Positions 11,704 through 21,521 of a DNA stretch of 64,000 bases are shown here, one piece after another. Under the pieces are notes generated by a model that made no database searches, was not told the origin of the DNA, and saw nothing but the letters and a program-made list of their open reading frames with translations. Position numbers and translations under genes: made by a program. The DNA is from Dillenia suffruticosa (taxonomy: Eukaryota; Streptophyta; Magnoliopsida; Dilleniales; Dilleniaceae), in NCBI GenBank assembly GCA_033439265.1, contig JAVTVX010000012.1:12683501-12747500 (forward strand), read 5' to 3'. Every line of letters begins with the position of its first letter. Position 1 is the stretch's first letter.

Positions 11704-11826
11704 GGTGTTAAGTGATTTATTTCTTTTAAGTTTTGTTTCTTTTTTTATTTTTGGAACTAATATTTGCAGTGAACTTACTGGAAGTTTGTTAACAACATTG
11801 AAGAGAAGGATTTTAAACGTTTGGAT

Positions 11827-12369
11827 ATGGCCAGTCAAAAGACTTTAAGGGAGTTGTTATTTCCTGATTTTAATGAATATACTTTTTGCAGTGATTTTTC
11901 TAATATTGAGACTCCCAATCAATTTGGAATATAGCAAGATGTTCCAACAAGGGTCAATGAGATGAGTAGTTCTTTTCTTGAACATAAAATAGATTCTCTA
12001 ATTTCTATTGTGGAAAGATTTGTTGTAGGACAAATCCAACAAGTGAAAGCATGTGGTATTTGCTCGAACATGGGACATCCAACCGATAAGTGTCTCATTT
12101 TTTTTGATGATCCATATTCGAACCCCTACAACCAAGGATGGTTGGATCAACCAAACTTCAGTTATGGAAATTGGTCACAAGAGTTCCAACAACAACCACA
12201 ATGTCGACCACAATTTCAATTTCAACAACCTTCTTCAAATCAAGGTATGTTTATAGAAGATATTGTTAAAAGTTTGGCTAACAACACTCAATTGTTTCAA
12301 CAGAAAACCCAACATTTAAAAATATTACAGCCCTTAATGTCGACCACAATTGCTGTTTTGATTTCATAA
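11827..12369 (+). pseudogene. Gag-like polyprotein fragment, second internal region
   Basis: Same 181-codon frame as the first copy, but with a single in-frame stop, a TAG at 11932. The frame is otherwise open through the CCHC knuckle (CGICSNMGHPTDKC), the NPYNQGWLDQPNFSYGNW stretch and a glutamine-rich tail to the TAA at 12367. Downstream of the stop, an ATG at 11962 opens a 135-codon frame containing the knuckle. That frame could in principle be translated, but nothing shows that it is. The stop shared with the first copy means it was present in the common template. Confidence 0.85.
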
Positions 12370-12551
12370 GTGACTGTTGGGATATGTGGAGATTGTTTTA
12401 GTGCAAAATGCTATGAAATACTTGTTGTTTCGATTGTGTTTTTGGTTTGACTCTTATAGTAATTGTTAACTTAGATGCTTGGAAGAAAAAAATAGGTTTG
12501 ATAGTTTTAATTTTATTTTAGTTAGAGATACTTGAGGACAAACATCATATA

Positions 12552-12563
12552 AGTGTGGGGGAA
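12552..12563 (+). other. Polypurine tract before LTR3
   Basis: AGTGTGGGGGAA directly upstream of the LTR3 start at 12566 (TGATACGG), identical to the tract before LTR2. Confidence 0.75.
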
Positions 12564-12565
12564 TT

Positions 12566-14072
12566 TGATACGGTTTAAATAAGTGTAATATTTGCGATTG
12601 ATTTTGTATTATTTTTGAATAAATATTACATTAATATTTATGTTTTGTGACATTTGATTTAGGAGGAGATTTATTTTAGAAAATGAAGAAAAATGAATTA
12701 AATTGGAGCAATTTTGTAAAGTATGGAAAATTGGACAGCAATACTCTTTTATTAGCACGTGGGCACGTGGATTTCAAGAGGTAAGCAAGAGATTTTGAAG
12801 ATTTACTGCAGTAAAAATTTCCTTTCTCAGTTACACATTCAAGAGGAAATTTGAGTGGACTTGGAATATTGAAGATTTTGAAGAATTTTATTTCATTCCT
12901 AATATTTAGGAAAAGAAATTTTTAAATATGTAAATTTATTAGATATTATGTTTTAGGAATTTTATTTTTTACTTTTTACTTTCTTTTTATTTATTAAGTA
13001 GTTATTAGGGTTAAAAATATTTACTTTTTACAAATAGGAAAAATCCTATATTCTTTAGGGTTTCTACTCCTATATATATAGGAGTATTCCATACCATGGA
13101 AGAGAACTTCTTGGAGGAGAACTTTTTGGAAGAGAACTTTTTGGAGGAGGCAGCCGGGCAGCCCCCTTGGAGGCAGCACTATTCACGTCTACAGTAGCAG
13201 CCGGCAGCTATTGTCCATGTAGCCCAATATTTTCTTTTCATTTTTAATTTAATTTGTGAATTTTTCTTTTTAGATGATTTTGTTTTAATTTATTTTCTAG
13301 TCAAATGATTATTGAAACCTTGATTAATAATGATTGTGAGATCTAAATGATCTTATTTGTTTGATATTTGGGGGTATTTATTTAATCTCTATACTTAGTG
13401 TTTATGATTGGTTTGGAATTGTTAAATAGAGATTTATGTTTAATAACCCTAGAATAGTCTACTACCATTTAAAAATAGCAAGGTTTGTATGTTTTTAATG
13501 GAGTGGTAATTGACATAATTTTATGGTCTCGCAAGCGGTAGAATTTATGTCAAGAGATTAGTTAATCTAATTTAAATAAATCCAGATTAGAATTTACTGA
13601 TTAGAATTGAGTTTTCTTAATGCTGTCGGAACATTAAATCCAACGAGGGTCTCTTGGGTTATCTTTCGATTAGAGAAATAATTAACGATGGTATCTTGAT
13701 TACCGAAAAAGTACGGAGAGATTGGTCGTTTCGTGGTATTTAGCGGCTATAACCAATTTATTCGTATAATATCGAGTAATTTTTGTATCGATAATCAATC
13801 AAATACATCAAGACGGAAATAACTCTTTTGGCTAGATTTTATCTTAATTGACATCTTTTCCTTTAATTGATATTTTCTCATCATTTTATTATAGTTAATT
13901 TTCATTAATTTATTTGTTTAGTTATTTTAGATTATTTCATCAAAATTCCTCATATCTTCATTTTCCTTGAAAGAGATAAATCTACCGTTCCTTATGGATT
14001 CGATCCTATTCACCCTAAACTCATCTTTAGTGAAGTAGGTAATTTTATTTTTGATTGTTTGACAACACACTA
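12566..14072 (+). repeat. LTR 3
   Basis: Starts TGATACGGTTTAAATAAGTG. The end reads GACAACACACTA where the others read GACGACACACCA, so its terminal bases carry substitutions. It is followed by CAGAT instead of a primer site, which marks the right border of the array. Its last 10 bases (14063-14072) are included in each 8.3-kb tandem unit. Confidence 0.85.
13066..13085. promoter_or_regulatory. TATA-box perfect palindrome in LTR3
   Basis: ACTCCTATATATATAGGAGT, identical to the LTR2 copy. Confidence 0.55.
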
Positions 14073-16490
14073 CAGATATGAATAAAAGTCGGTTGATTAA
14101 TAAATCGAATGTGTTGGTAATGTGAGTCATGGATTTTGTGTATTTTAAACTAAAAGTGTGACACATGGTCAAGTGTGGCCCCTAGTTTTAGCGTAGTTGA
14201 CAGGGGAAGTGTCACCTGAAGCCTACAAATATTAGCTAGATCATTGCTTTCCATTGCAGCACGACATATAAGCAGAGGAAGACGAAGTCAGTGTGCACAT
14301 ATAAGAAAACGCCAAGGACTTTCCTAGACCCAAGGAAAACAGCGTCATGCGCAGTTGTCACTCTTGTCCAGCGAGCTATGCAAGTCTCCAAGCCCAACAC
14401 GTGTATTTGTGGTTAAATACTTTACTTATTCGACAAAAGTACATGTAAATATTTTTTTTTGGTATATATATAAATCGAATATATAAGAGAGAGGGAATAA
14501 GTCATTTGAGTTAAATATGAGTTAAGGCACACATATGCGCATTTACTTATCCCTCGTGAGAGCTCATGCGATAGAAAATTTCTACTATTATTCCTTTTCA
14601 GTTCTAGGTTGATTGCATCTCGTTATATTATTAAAAAAATAAATAAATACCTTTAATGAGTCCTATATAATATATAGATTGATACCTGCTGCTCCGGTTC
14701 TACGCACAAATTTATAGAAATCACCAACCCTTTTCTGTACCAAAAAAAAAAAAAAACCAACCATTTCTGTTTCATGCCCAATTGCCTTCGGCCCAAATAG
14801 GAAACTGGCTGATCCACTCATTTAAGGATATGTCTTGAATCTTGGCCCTCTTTCTTCCAACTTGTAAAATTAATTTTTAATAACAAAGGAACTATCTTCC
14901 ATGAAAAATCCCAAGTATGTTATTAAGAGTATAAATAATTTTTTTTAATTATTTCCAAACTAACCCTAATCAAATCGGTTTGACCAATCAAATCAATTCT
15001 ACGTCAACACCACATCAATTTACTTCTAAATTATTTCCGGTCAAAACATTTTTATTAACCTACATGGCTAACGTTGCCTATCAAAACCTCTTGATCAAAA
15101 ATAATTTAGAAGTTACTGCAAAAATAATGATTATTTATATTTTTAACATTGTAATTCTATACTTGTGATATATCCTAAGGACATCAAAATGTTATCAGTT
15201 GCATATAAGTGGCAGGAAAATATTAACCAATAAATAATGTTGAGTTCTTCTGATAAAAAAATAACTAATGAGGTCCAATATATCCTATATATATTGTATA
15301 AAATCAAAGCAAAAGCAGATAATCTTTTATTTTTTTTTACTTGACTACCATTATTCGAGTTATTTGATTAATTCGACTCAAATATCGTGAGACTCAATTT
15401 ATAGACAGACTCTTTCGATAATTGTTTTTTTATTTTTAAAACTTAAATTCAAAATTTTACTTAAATAAATCTAATACCTTGGTACTAGATCTATCAAACG
15501 TTGGTATGAGATCAATGTCATTCTTTGACATTCTTTTATCAGGAAGATTCGTATGAAATATTGTTTAATACTAATCCTTACCTAATTCCCTAGTGGTGCC
15601 CTTCGACGTGGAGATTACCTATGTGGCCATTTAACCATTCTGCCTCTTAGCCACCAAAAAAAAAAATGTATATTACATCTAGTGGTTAATCAATTCTGGT
15701 AATTGTGTACAAACATCCTTCTTGCGTTTGAGAGGTTTTCATGGATAGGGAACAAACATCCCTATTGTGTACAATCAGTACTATACCATTGTGTAGATAC
15801 AAGCACGAAACTAAGAAAGTTGCATCTCTAAAACTTTGAAGAAAGTATATCTATGAAAACAACATCGATATTTAATCTCAAATTTTGAAATTAACGAAAA
15901 AAATATATTTGTAAGTTTTATAACATTATTAAAAATCTTTAAAATAATATTAAAAATTTTAAAAAGATCACTGAAATCTTTTAAAATCCATCTGTTCTCT
16001 AAAAATTATAATATCAGCTCTGCTCTTACCCGGCTCTACATATATAATAATTCATACCCTAACATAAACTTTCAGTCTTGTGGGTGTGCGGTGGAACTTT
16101 CTTAACAACGAATAGTTTAGAAAATACAACTTTTAATATTGTTGGTTTGCTTTATTAATTTGGCAGTGAGTAGGTCGGCTGATGGAGAGCAAATCTTGTG
16201 ATACACATTATCTTGTAATAATATGATACTTCCTATGAGTGGGTTCAAAAGTAAGAAACACTCAAATGGTTATTAAATTCATATGCTTGTGCTTTACGGG
16301 ATATGTGGTGAAAATGGGACCATGAAAGACACCATCCCAACCAAATTAATTAGATTTTTCTACCACTAATATAACAAACCCAATTGCATTGAAATTTCGT
16401 CCTAGGAAAATATCGGTAACGTATTCTGTTAATAAAGGTCACCGAGGAGGCGCCATGAATTTTCTCAATATCAGAATATTAGAGCTTTCA
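14073..16490. other. Non-genic AT-rich DNA in tandem unit 1
   Basis: About 2.4 kb with no convincing gene. The longest methionine-started frame (14980-15168, 62 codons) has low-complexity composition and no recognisable domain. The stretch recurs at 22400-24817 and 30728-33145. Confidence 0.5.
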
Positions 16491-16513
16491 TCTCTCTCTC
16501 TCTCTCTCTCTCT
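16491..16513. repeat. TC dinucleotide microsatellite, unit 1
   Basis: Eleven and a half uninterrupted TC repeats. The same length is present at 24818-24840 and 33146-33168. Equal lengths at a normally unstable locus suggest the triplication is recent. Confidence 0.9.
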
Positions 16514-17029
16514 AGCACGCCACAATGACATGAGTACGTAAACAAATGCTTTGGCAAGCTAATCAGATTCTCACGTATGTGCCATAGCAAGAGCATTTTT
16601 AAGTTTGTGAAATTTTTGCAAAGTTAGATTTGGTCTTGATTGGCCAACTTTTGACTCCCTTCAAGCCACTTGTTGGCTGCATTGTATGATCTAGTTCACT
16701 CTGGTGTTTAAGTCAGTCAAATTATGCGGACTTTCTATTTTTTTAAAAATATTTGTTTAATAATAATGGTGGGAGTACTTCTATTTCTTTTTTGGATATA
16801 ATATGAACGCAGTAGTTTGCAAATCATCCACATCTTACGCTTTCCATGCTTTGCTTTAATTTCGGTAAATTTGGAAATTAACAAAACTCGTAACAATTAG
16901 GTCAACTTAGATAATTTGAATTATTTATATTTATTAATCATATTAGTTAGTCTAATTAGTAAAAAAAAAAAAAAATTGAATAGTGAAAAGAAAAAAAAAG
17001 GGTGGAGTGATTTATAAATAACAAAGAAG

Positions 17030-17290
17030 CTAAATTCCGTTATTTCTTTTTAGTGATGAAAGTGAAAAAGAATGTGGAATATGTATCCCAGAAGGCTGAA
17101 GAATAGTGGCAATGCTTTTGCGGGCGTTGCCCAAGTTTTCGACGCCATTAGGGATGCCAAGTCGCGGAAGCCAATAGCGACACGTTTTTGTGACTACACG
17201 GCAACGTAGAGCCATTGTTTATTGCACTCTGCCGAGATTGAGCCGATGCAATGCCGGGTGCATCTCAATGTGCGTCGCTACAGGACTTAA
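17030..17290. other. GC-rich patch of unknown origin, unit 1
   Basis: A clear base-composition island inside very AT-rich DNA. The minus strand has a 61-codon frame (17030-17215, starting MALRCRVVTKTCRYW) that I cannot link to a family and suspect is chance. Words such as 'gtagcgacgcac' and 'cggcattgcatcggctc' resemble degenerate subterminal DNA of cut-and-paste elements. Copies lie at 25358-25618 and 33685-33945. Confidence 0.35.
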
Positions 17291-17438
17291 TTCTTTTTTT
17301 AAAAAACATTATTATTCTTAAGTTTTTTAACATACATTTATGAAAATAGATTTCTAAATTAAAATTAAATATTCTAAAATAAAGAAAAGGAAAAAATATG
17401 TATACATATTTATTTTTAGTTATATATACTTAAATTGT

Positions 17439-18064
17439 CTTTACAAACACGTGACTTATTCTGATAGATTAAAACCGTCTCCTAAATCTAATAAAATCAT
17501 TGACAGAACATTTTCCGACGGATAGGTTTTTAGTTGACTATACAACAGTCGGGATAGGTGTATTCTGACACTCTCGGTCACCGTTGGAACATGTCATATA
17601 TTTATAGTGACGGTTAAAAAGTGTTAGTAAAATTTGGTCTTTTATCATCAATTTAAAACCATCGGTAAAAATTACTATTTTTATCGTCCGTTATAACTGT
17701 TGGAAAATCTTTATACTTTTATCGTCGGTTACCATATTGTTACTATCATGTCGGTTATGTTACTATCATTTTACGACTTATGACATGTTTGAAAAGTATC
17801 AATAAAAATTGTTATTTTTATCGTCAGTTACAACTGTTAGAAAATCTTATTATTTTTATCATCGGTTACCATATTGTTACTACCATGTTACGATATATGA
17901 ATGAATGTTTGGAAATGTTATTAGTTTTATCTTCGGTTATACAACTGTTAAGAAATTATGGTCGGTTACCGGATATCAATATGTTAGGAAATATTATAAG
18001 TTTTTATCGTCAATACTACACACAAGTGTTAAAAAATGTTATTATTTTTATCATCATTTACTAA
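17439..18064 (+). mobile_element. CACTA left end with subterminal repeats (element IV), unit 1
   Basis: A degenerate terminus (CTTTACAAAC, from CACTACAAAA) is followed by the same single-copy segment seen in reverse at the right ends of copies I and II. This includes ACAGTCGGGATAGGTGTATT and CGGTCACCGTTGGAACATG. An array of 'atcgtcggttaccatattgttactatcatg' repeats then runs to 18064, where another terminus interrupts it. Only the left end is here. A 94-codon frame (17780-18064) crosses the repeats but is a by-product of their periodicity. Confidence 0.7.
17538..17565 (+). repeat. Conserved CACTA subterminal motif, unit 1
   Basis: Reads CTATACAACAGTCGGGATAG then GTGTATTC. Forward copy of the family-wide motif, about 100 bp inside the terminus at 17439. 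Repeated at 25866-25893 and 34193-34220. Confidence 0.65.
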
Positions 18065-18094
18065 TACTACAAAATTAGAGCATTGAGGTGATGG
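18065..18094 (+). repeat. CACTA-type terminal inverted repeat, left orientation, unit 1
   Basis: Thirty bases starting TACTACAAAATTAGAGCATT match the reverse complement of 61972-62001 at 27 of 30 positions. The first base is T instead of C. It lies abruptly inside the subterminal array of element IV, as if a second CACTA inserted there. No matching right end was found within the tandem unit. Copies lie at 26393-26422 and 34720-34749. Confidence 0.68.
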
Positions 18095-18289
18095 TAACAT
18101 TTATAGGCGGTGACATGTAGCGACCATTTTTTATGACGTATAGCAACACTTGTGACGAAACCGTTAGAAAATATATATATTTTACGACGGTATAATATTA
18201 TTCGTTAGAAAAAGTTTAGAAAAGGTTAGATAACCATTTGTAAAAAGCGATATTAAATTTTCACTATTATTGTTTGTAGTCAGTAAATA

Positions 18290-20540
18290 TAACACTTTTA
18301 GGGATAGTTTGAAAACAGTCAGTATATGACCGTTTTACTATCTATCTAACTATACCGTCTGTATAAATTCTACATTTATGCTAACTCATATATTATATAG
18401 TCTTTAAAAACTATGTTCAATTCAAACGTTTATTTTTTGTGGTCAGTAAATACGGTATAGTTTTAGAAACGGTTTGAAAACAATCTCGATATGAATGCTT
18501 CTACTCACTAGTGAAGCATATTGTCTTCATAAGTTTCACACAAATTTGATGATTATTATTTGTGGTTAGTAAAATGACAAGCTTTTAGAGACGGTTTGAA
18601 AAATATCTCTAAATAACTCTTCTTTACTATCTAGTTAACCATATCGTGGATATAAGTTGTATATTTATGTTAACTTATTCATTGTACAATTTTTAAAACT
18701 TATGTTCAATTCTGACGATTATTATTTGTGATTACTAAATATGGCAAAGTGTTAGGAACAGTTTGAAAACAGTCTCGATTTGACTTTTTTTTATAGTTTA
18801 GTTAAGTATACCAGTTTCGTAAATTCTATTCAATTCTGACAATTATTATTTATGATCGGTAGATATGATAGAGTTTTAGGGACTGTTATTTAACTATCTC
18901 TATATGTCTATTCTTTACTATCTACTTAACCATACCGTCTGCATACGTTCTTTATCTATCGTAACCCATATTTTTTCCAGTCGCTAAAAGTTATGTTCAA
19001 TTGAAACGTTCATTTTTTGTTGTCAGTAAATATTGTAGAGTTTTTGAAAAGATTTGAAAACAGTCTCGATATGACTACTTTTACTTACTATTTAATCATA
19101 TCGTCTTCATAAGTTTCACTCAAATCTGACGATTATTATTTGTGGTTAGTTAAAATAGTAGAGTTTTAGAGATAGTTTGAAAAATGTCTGTAAATAACTC
19201 TTTTTTACTATAGTTAACCATACTGTGGATATAAGTTGTATATCTATGCTAACTTATACATTGTATAGTTTTTAAGACACATGTTCAATTCTGACGCTTA
19301 TCATTTGTGGTTAGTAAATAAGGCAGAGTTTTAGGGATGATTTGAAAATAGTCTCGATATGACTCTATTTACAATCTACGTAAGTATACCAGTTTTGTAA
19401 GTTCTATTCAATTCTGACAATTGTTATTTATGGTTGGAAGATATAGTAGAGTTTTAGGAACTATTATTTAACTGTCTTTATATGTCTATTCTTTACTATT
19501 TACTTAACCATACCGTCTACATAAGTTCTTCATATTTCCTAACTCATATATTACGCGGTCGTTAAAAGTTATATTCAATTGAAATACTAATCTTTTATGG
19601 TTAGTAAATACGTCAGAGTATCTCGATAAGACTATTTTTTATTGCTATTTAAGCATATTATCTTCATAAGTTGTACTCAATTCTAACTGTCATTATTTGT
19701 GATAAGTAAATATGATAGAGTTGTAGAGAGGGGTTGAAAAATGTCTCTATATGACTCATCTTTTACAATCTAGTTAAACATACCGTGAGATAAATTTTAT
19801 ATCTATGCTAACTTATATATTGTGCAATATTTAATACCTATATTCAATTTTGACGCATATCATTTGTAGTTAGTAAAAATGACAGAGTTTTAAGAACGGT
19901 TTGAAAAATAGTCTCGATATTTTTCTTTTTTCTGTCTATTTAAGCATACAAATTTTATAAGTTCTATTCAACTGTAAGAGTTATTATATGGAGTTTGAGG
20001 GATGGTTTGAAAACGGTCACTATATGACTATTTTTATTGTCAACCTAACCAAACTGTCTGTATAAATTCTATATCGATACGAACTCAAATATTATATAGT
20101 CTTTAAAACTATACCCAATTCAGACGTTTATCTTTTGTAATAAGTAAGTATGTAGAGTTTTAGAGACGCTTTGAGAACATTTTCATTATGACTATTTTAA
20201 CTCACTACTTAAATATATCGTTTTCATAAGTTCTATTCAATTTTGATAATTATTTTTTTTTATCAGAAAATATGACAGAGTTTTAGAGATGTTTTGAACA
20301 ATATCTCTATATGACTCTTCTTTACTATCTAGTTAAACAAACCTTGGCATAAGCTCTATATATATGCTAACTTATATATTGTACAGTCTTTAAAACCTAC
20401 ATTAAATTCTGACGCAAAATCATTTGTGATTAGTAAATATAACAGAGTTTTAGGAACGGTTTGAAAACAGTCTTGATATGATTCTTTTTTCTCTCTACTT
20501 AAGCATTCCAGTTTCATAAGTTCTATTCACTCTGATGTAC
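18290..20540. repeat. Higher-order tandem array with alternating ~166/123-bp monomers, unit 1
   Basis: About 16 degenerate monomers marked by 'gagttttagggacggtttgaaaacagtctcgatatgac'-like cores. The element 'tttgaaaa' or its equivalent starts near 18308, 18473, 18595, 18762, 18886, 19053, 19176, 19341, 19464, 19733, 19900, 20006, 20170, 20293 and 20460. Spacing alternates near 166 and 123 bp, and a four-monomer period of about 578 bp is visible as well. One monomer is largely deleted near 19614 and another shortened near 19950. The array is non-coding. It could be subterminal DNA of the element starting at 18065, or a captured satellite. Copies lie at 26618-28868 and 34945-37195. Confidence 0.8.
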
Positions 20541-20633
20541 TTATAAAATTGGTAGTTGTACAAGGTTGTCTGTATGCGTAAAATATTTGAAAGCCCTTAA
20601 TTATCAAGTGATCAGCAGAGGAATTGTTGAAAC

Positions 20634-20768
20634 CTATAAATTTGTCAAAGGCCCTCTTGCTCTTGGTATAACTATGACACCATTCAGCACACTGCAGACA
20701 AATCCACCACCAATAAGAGATAATGTACAGAAGATGTAATCAACTAAAACTTGGCCTCCACCATTGTG
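20634..20768 (-). pseudogene. Exon-like fragment of an unrecognised membrane protein gene, unit 1
   Basis: An open stretch without its own ATG reads HNGGGQVLVDYIFCTLSL, then IGGGFVCSVLNGVIVIPRAR, and ends GPLTNL and a stop. Composition is protein-like, with a hydrophobic segment that could span a membrane, unlike the low-complexity frames nearby. It lies downstream, on the minus strand, of the other exon-like pieces at 20870-21500, so all may belong to one decayed gene. I do not recognise the family. Repeated at 28962-29096 and 37289-37423. Confidence 0.4.
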
Positions 20769-20869
20769 AAAGTAAATTTCTTAAGCTATTTTATTGAAGT
20801 AATTGGTTCTTAATTAGTGATTTTGACCTGCTAAAGTTTTGTAATCACTTAGAGCCACTATGGCTTGAT

Positions 20870-21500
20870 CTCTACCTTTTATCCATCTTCCATGTTAAGA
20901 AATCCCCATTCAAATCATCTCCTCCAACACTTTCATATTCAGGTTTCTCAGGCTTAACTTCAGTCTTGAAATCCTTTGGGTAAAAACATTAGGTTCTTCA
21001 CTTACAGTTGGGATGGGAATACTTTTATCCTTTACATTTGTCAGGCTTTTCTCCTCTGCTCCTTTATTAATAGTGAAATACCTGTCCTCTGAGATAAGTT
21101 GTTGGTTTCCCTTTCCTTTTACCAAAAGCCTTGATATGTCCTCACCATTTTGTATAGCCTTTGTCCACTACAAATCACCAAGGGAATTAGCATAAACCAC
21201 CTCTTTTCTCCCCTTCGCTTTCCAATGATGCTACCACTTTCATATCCAAGGGCTATGCCCCTTTTCCTGATCTGCCAGTACGGGATATCCCCATTCTGGT
21301 ACTCATGTTGTTCCATAAGTGGAGACCTATAATTTTCTTTCTGCCTTCTCTCTTTGTCCATTTTCGTGAAAGACCAAAATTCGTCATCTGATCTTGCTGT
21401 GACGTGATTAATTTCCCTCTCACTATGGACATCTATTCCAAGTGAGTTTGCCCTCTACGCATGATTTCCTCCAACATTTTCGGTCTGTCTTTAGCTACAA
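20870..21500 (-). pseudogene. Decayed gene remnant, unrecognised, unit 1
   Basis: Several overlapping minus-strand frames of ordinary amino-acid composition: 21119-21361 (starts [20 protein letters not shown]), 20910-21125 (starts [17 protein letters not shown]) and a frame near 20870-20979 containing YESVGGDDLNGDFLTWKMDK. A TTTTTGTAG acceptor-like site near 21498 precedes [19 protein letters not shown]. Frame changes between pieces indicate indels or unrecognised introns. The base at 20874 creates TAG after KMDKR in this copy, while copies 2 and 3 read AAG there and continue 10 more codons. No family identified. Confidence 0.4.
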
Positions 21501-21521
21501 AAATAAATAGAAACTGTTAGA

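Larger units (their letters stand above)
7766..14072 (+). mobile_element. Non-autonomous tRNA-Asp-primed LTR retrotransposon, LTR-int-LTR-int-LTR array
   Basis: Three direct LTRs of about 1.51 kb (7766-9277, 10165-11678, 12566-14072) alternate with two internal regions of exactly 887 bp each. Each internal region has a 20-base primer-binding site matching the 3' end of plant tRNA-Asp, a short gag-like ORF with a zinc knuckle, and a purine tract beside the next LTR. No protease, reverse transcriptase, RNase H or integrase is present, so mobility would depend on proteins from elsewhere. The outer flanks are CAGAG (7761-7765) and CAGAT (14073-14077), consistent with a mutated 5-bp target-site duplication around the whole array. 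One insertion followed by unequal LTR recombination would give this structure. PBS and gag resemble plant Ty3/gypsy (Athila/Tat-like) elements, but the lineage cannot be fixed without pol. Confidence 0.88.

Noticed and set aside
14061-14072. A fourth primer-binding site expected after LTR3
   Set aside because: The sequence after LTR3 is CAGATATGAA with no tRNA match, so the array ends there.
17780-18064. 94-codon plus-strand ORF repeated three times
   Set aside because: Encoded by subterminal repeats whose period keeps the frame open; repetition comes from the tandem triplication, not from selection.
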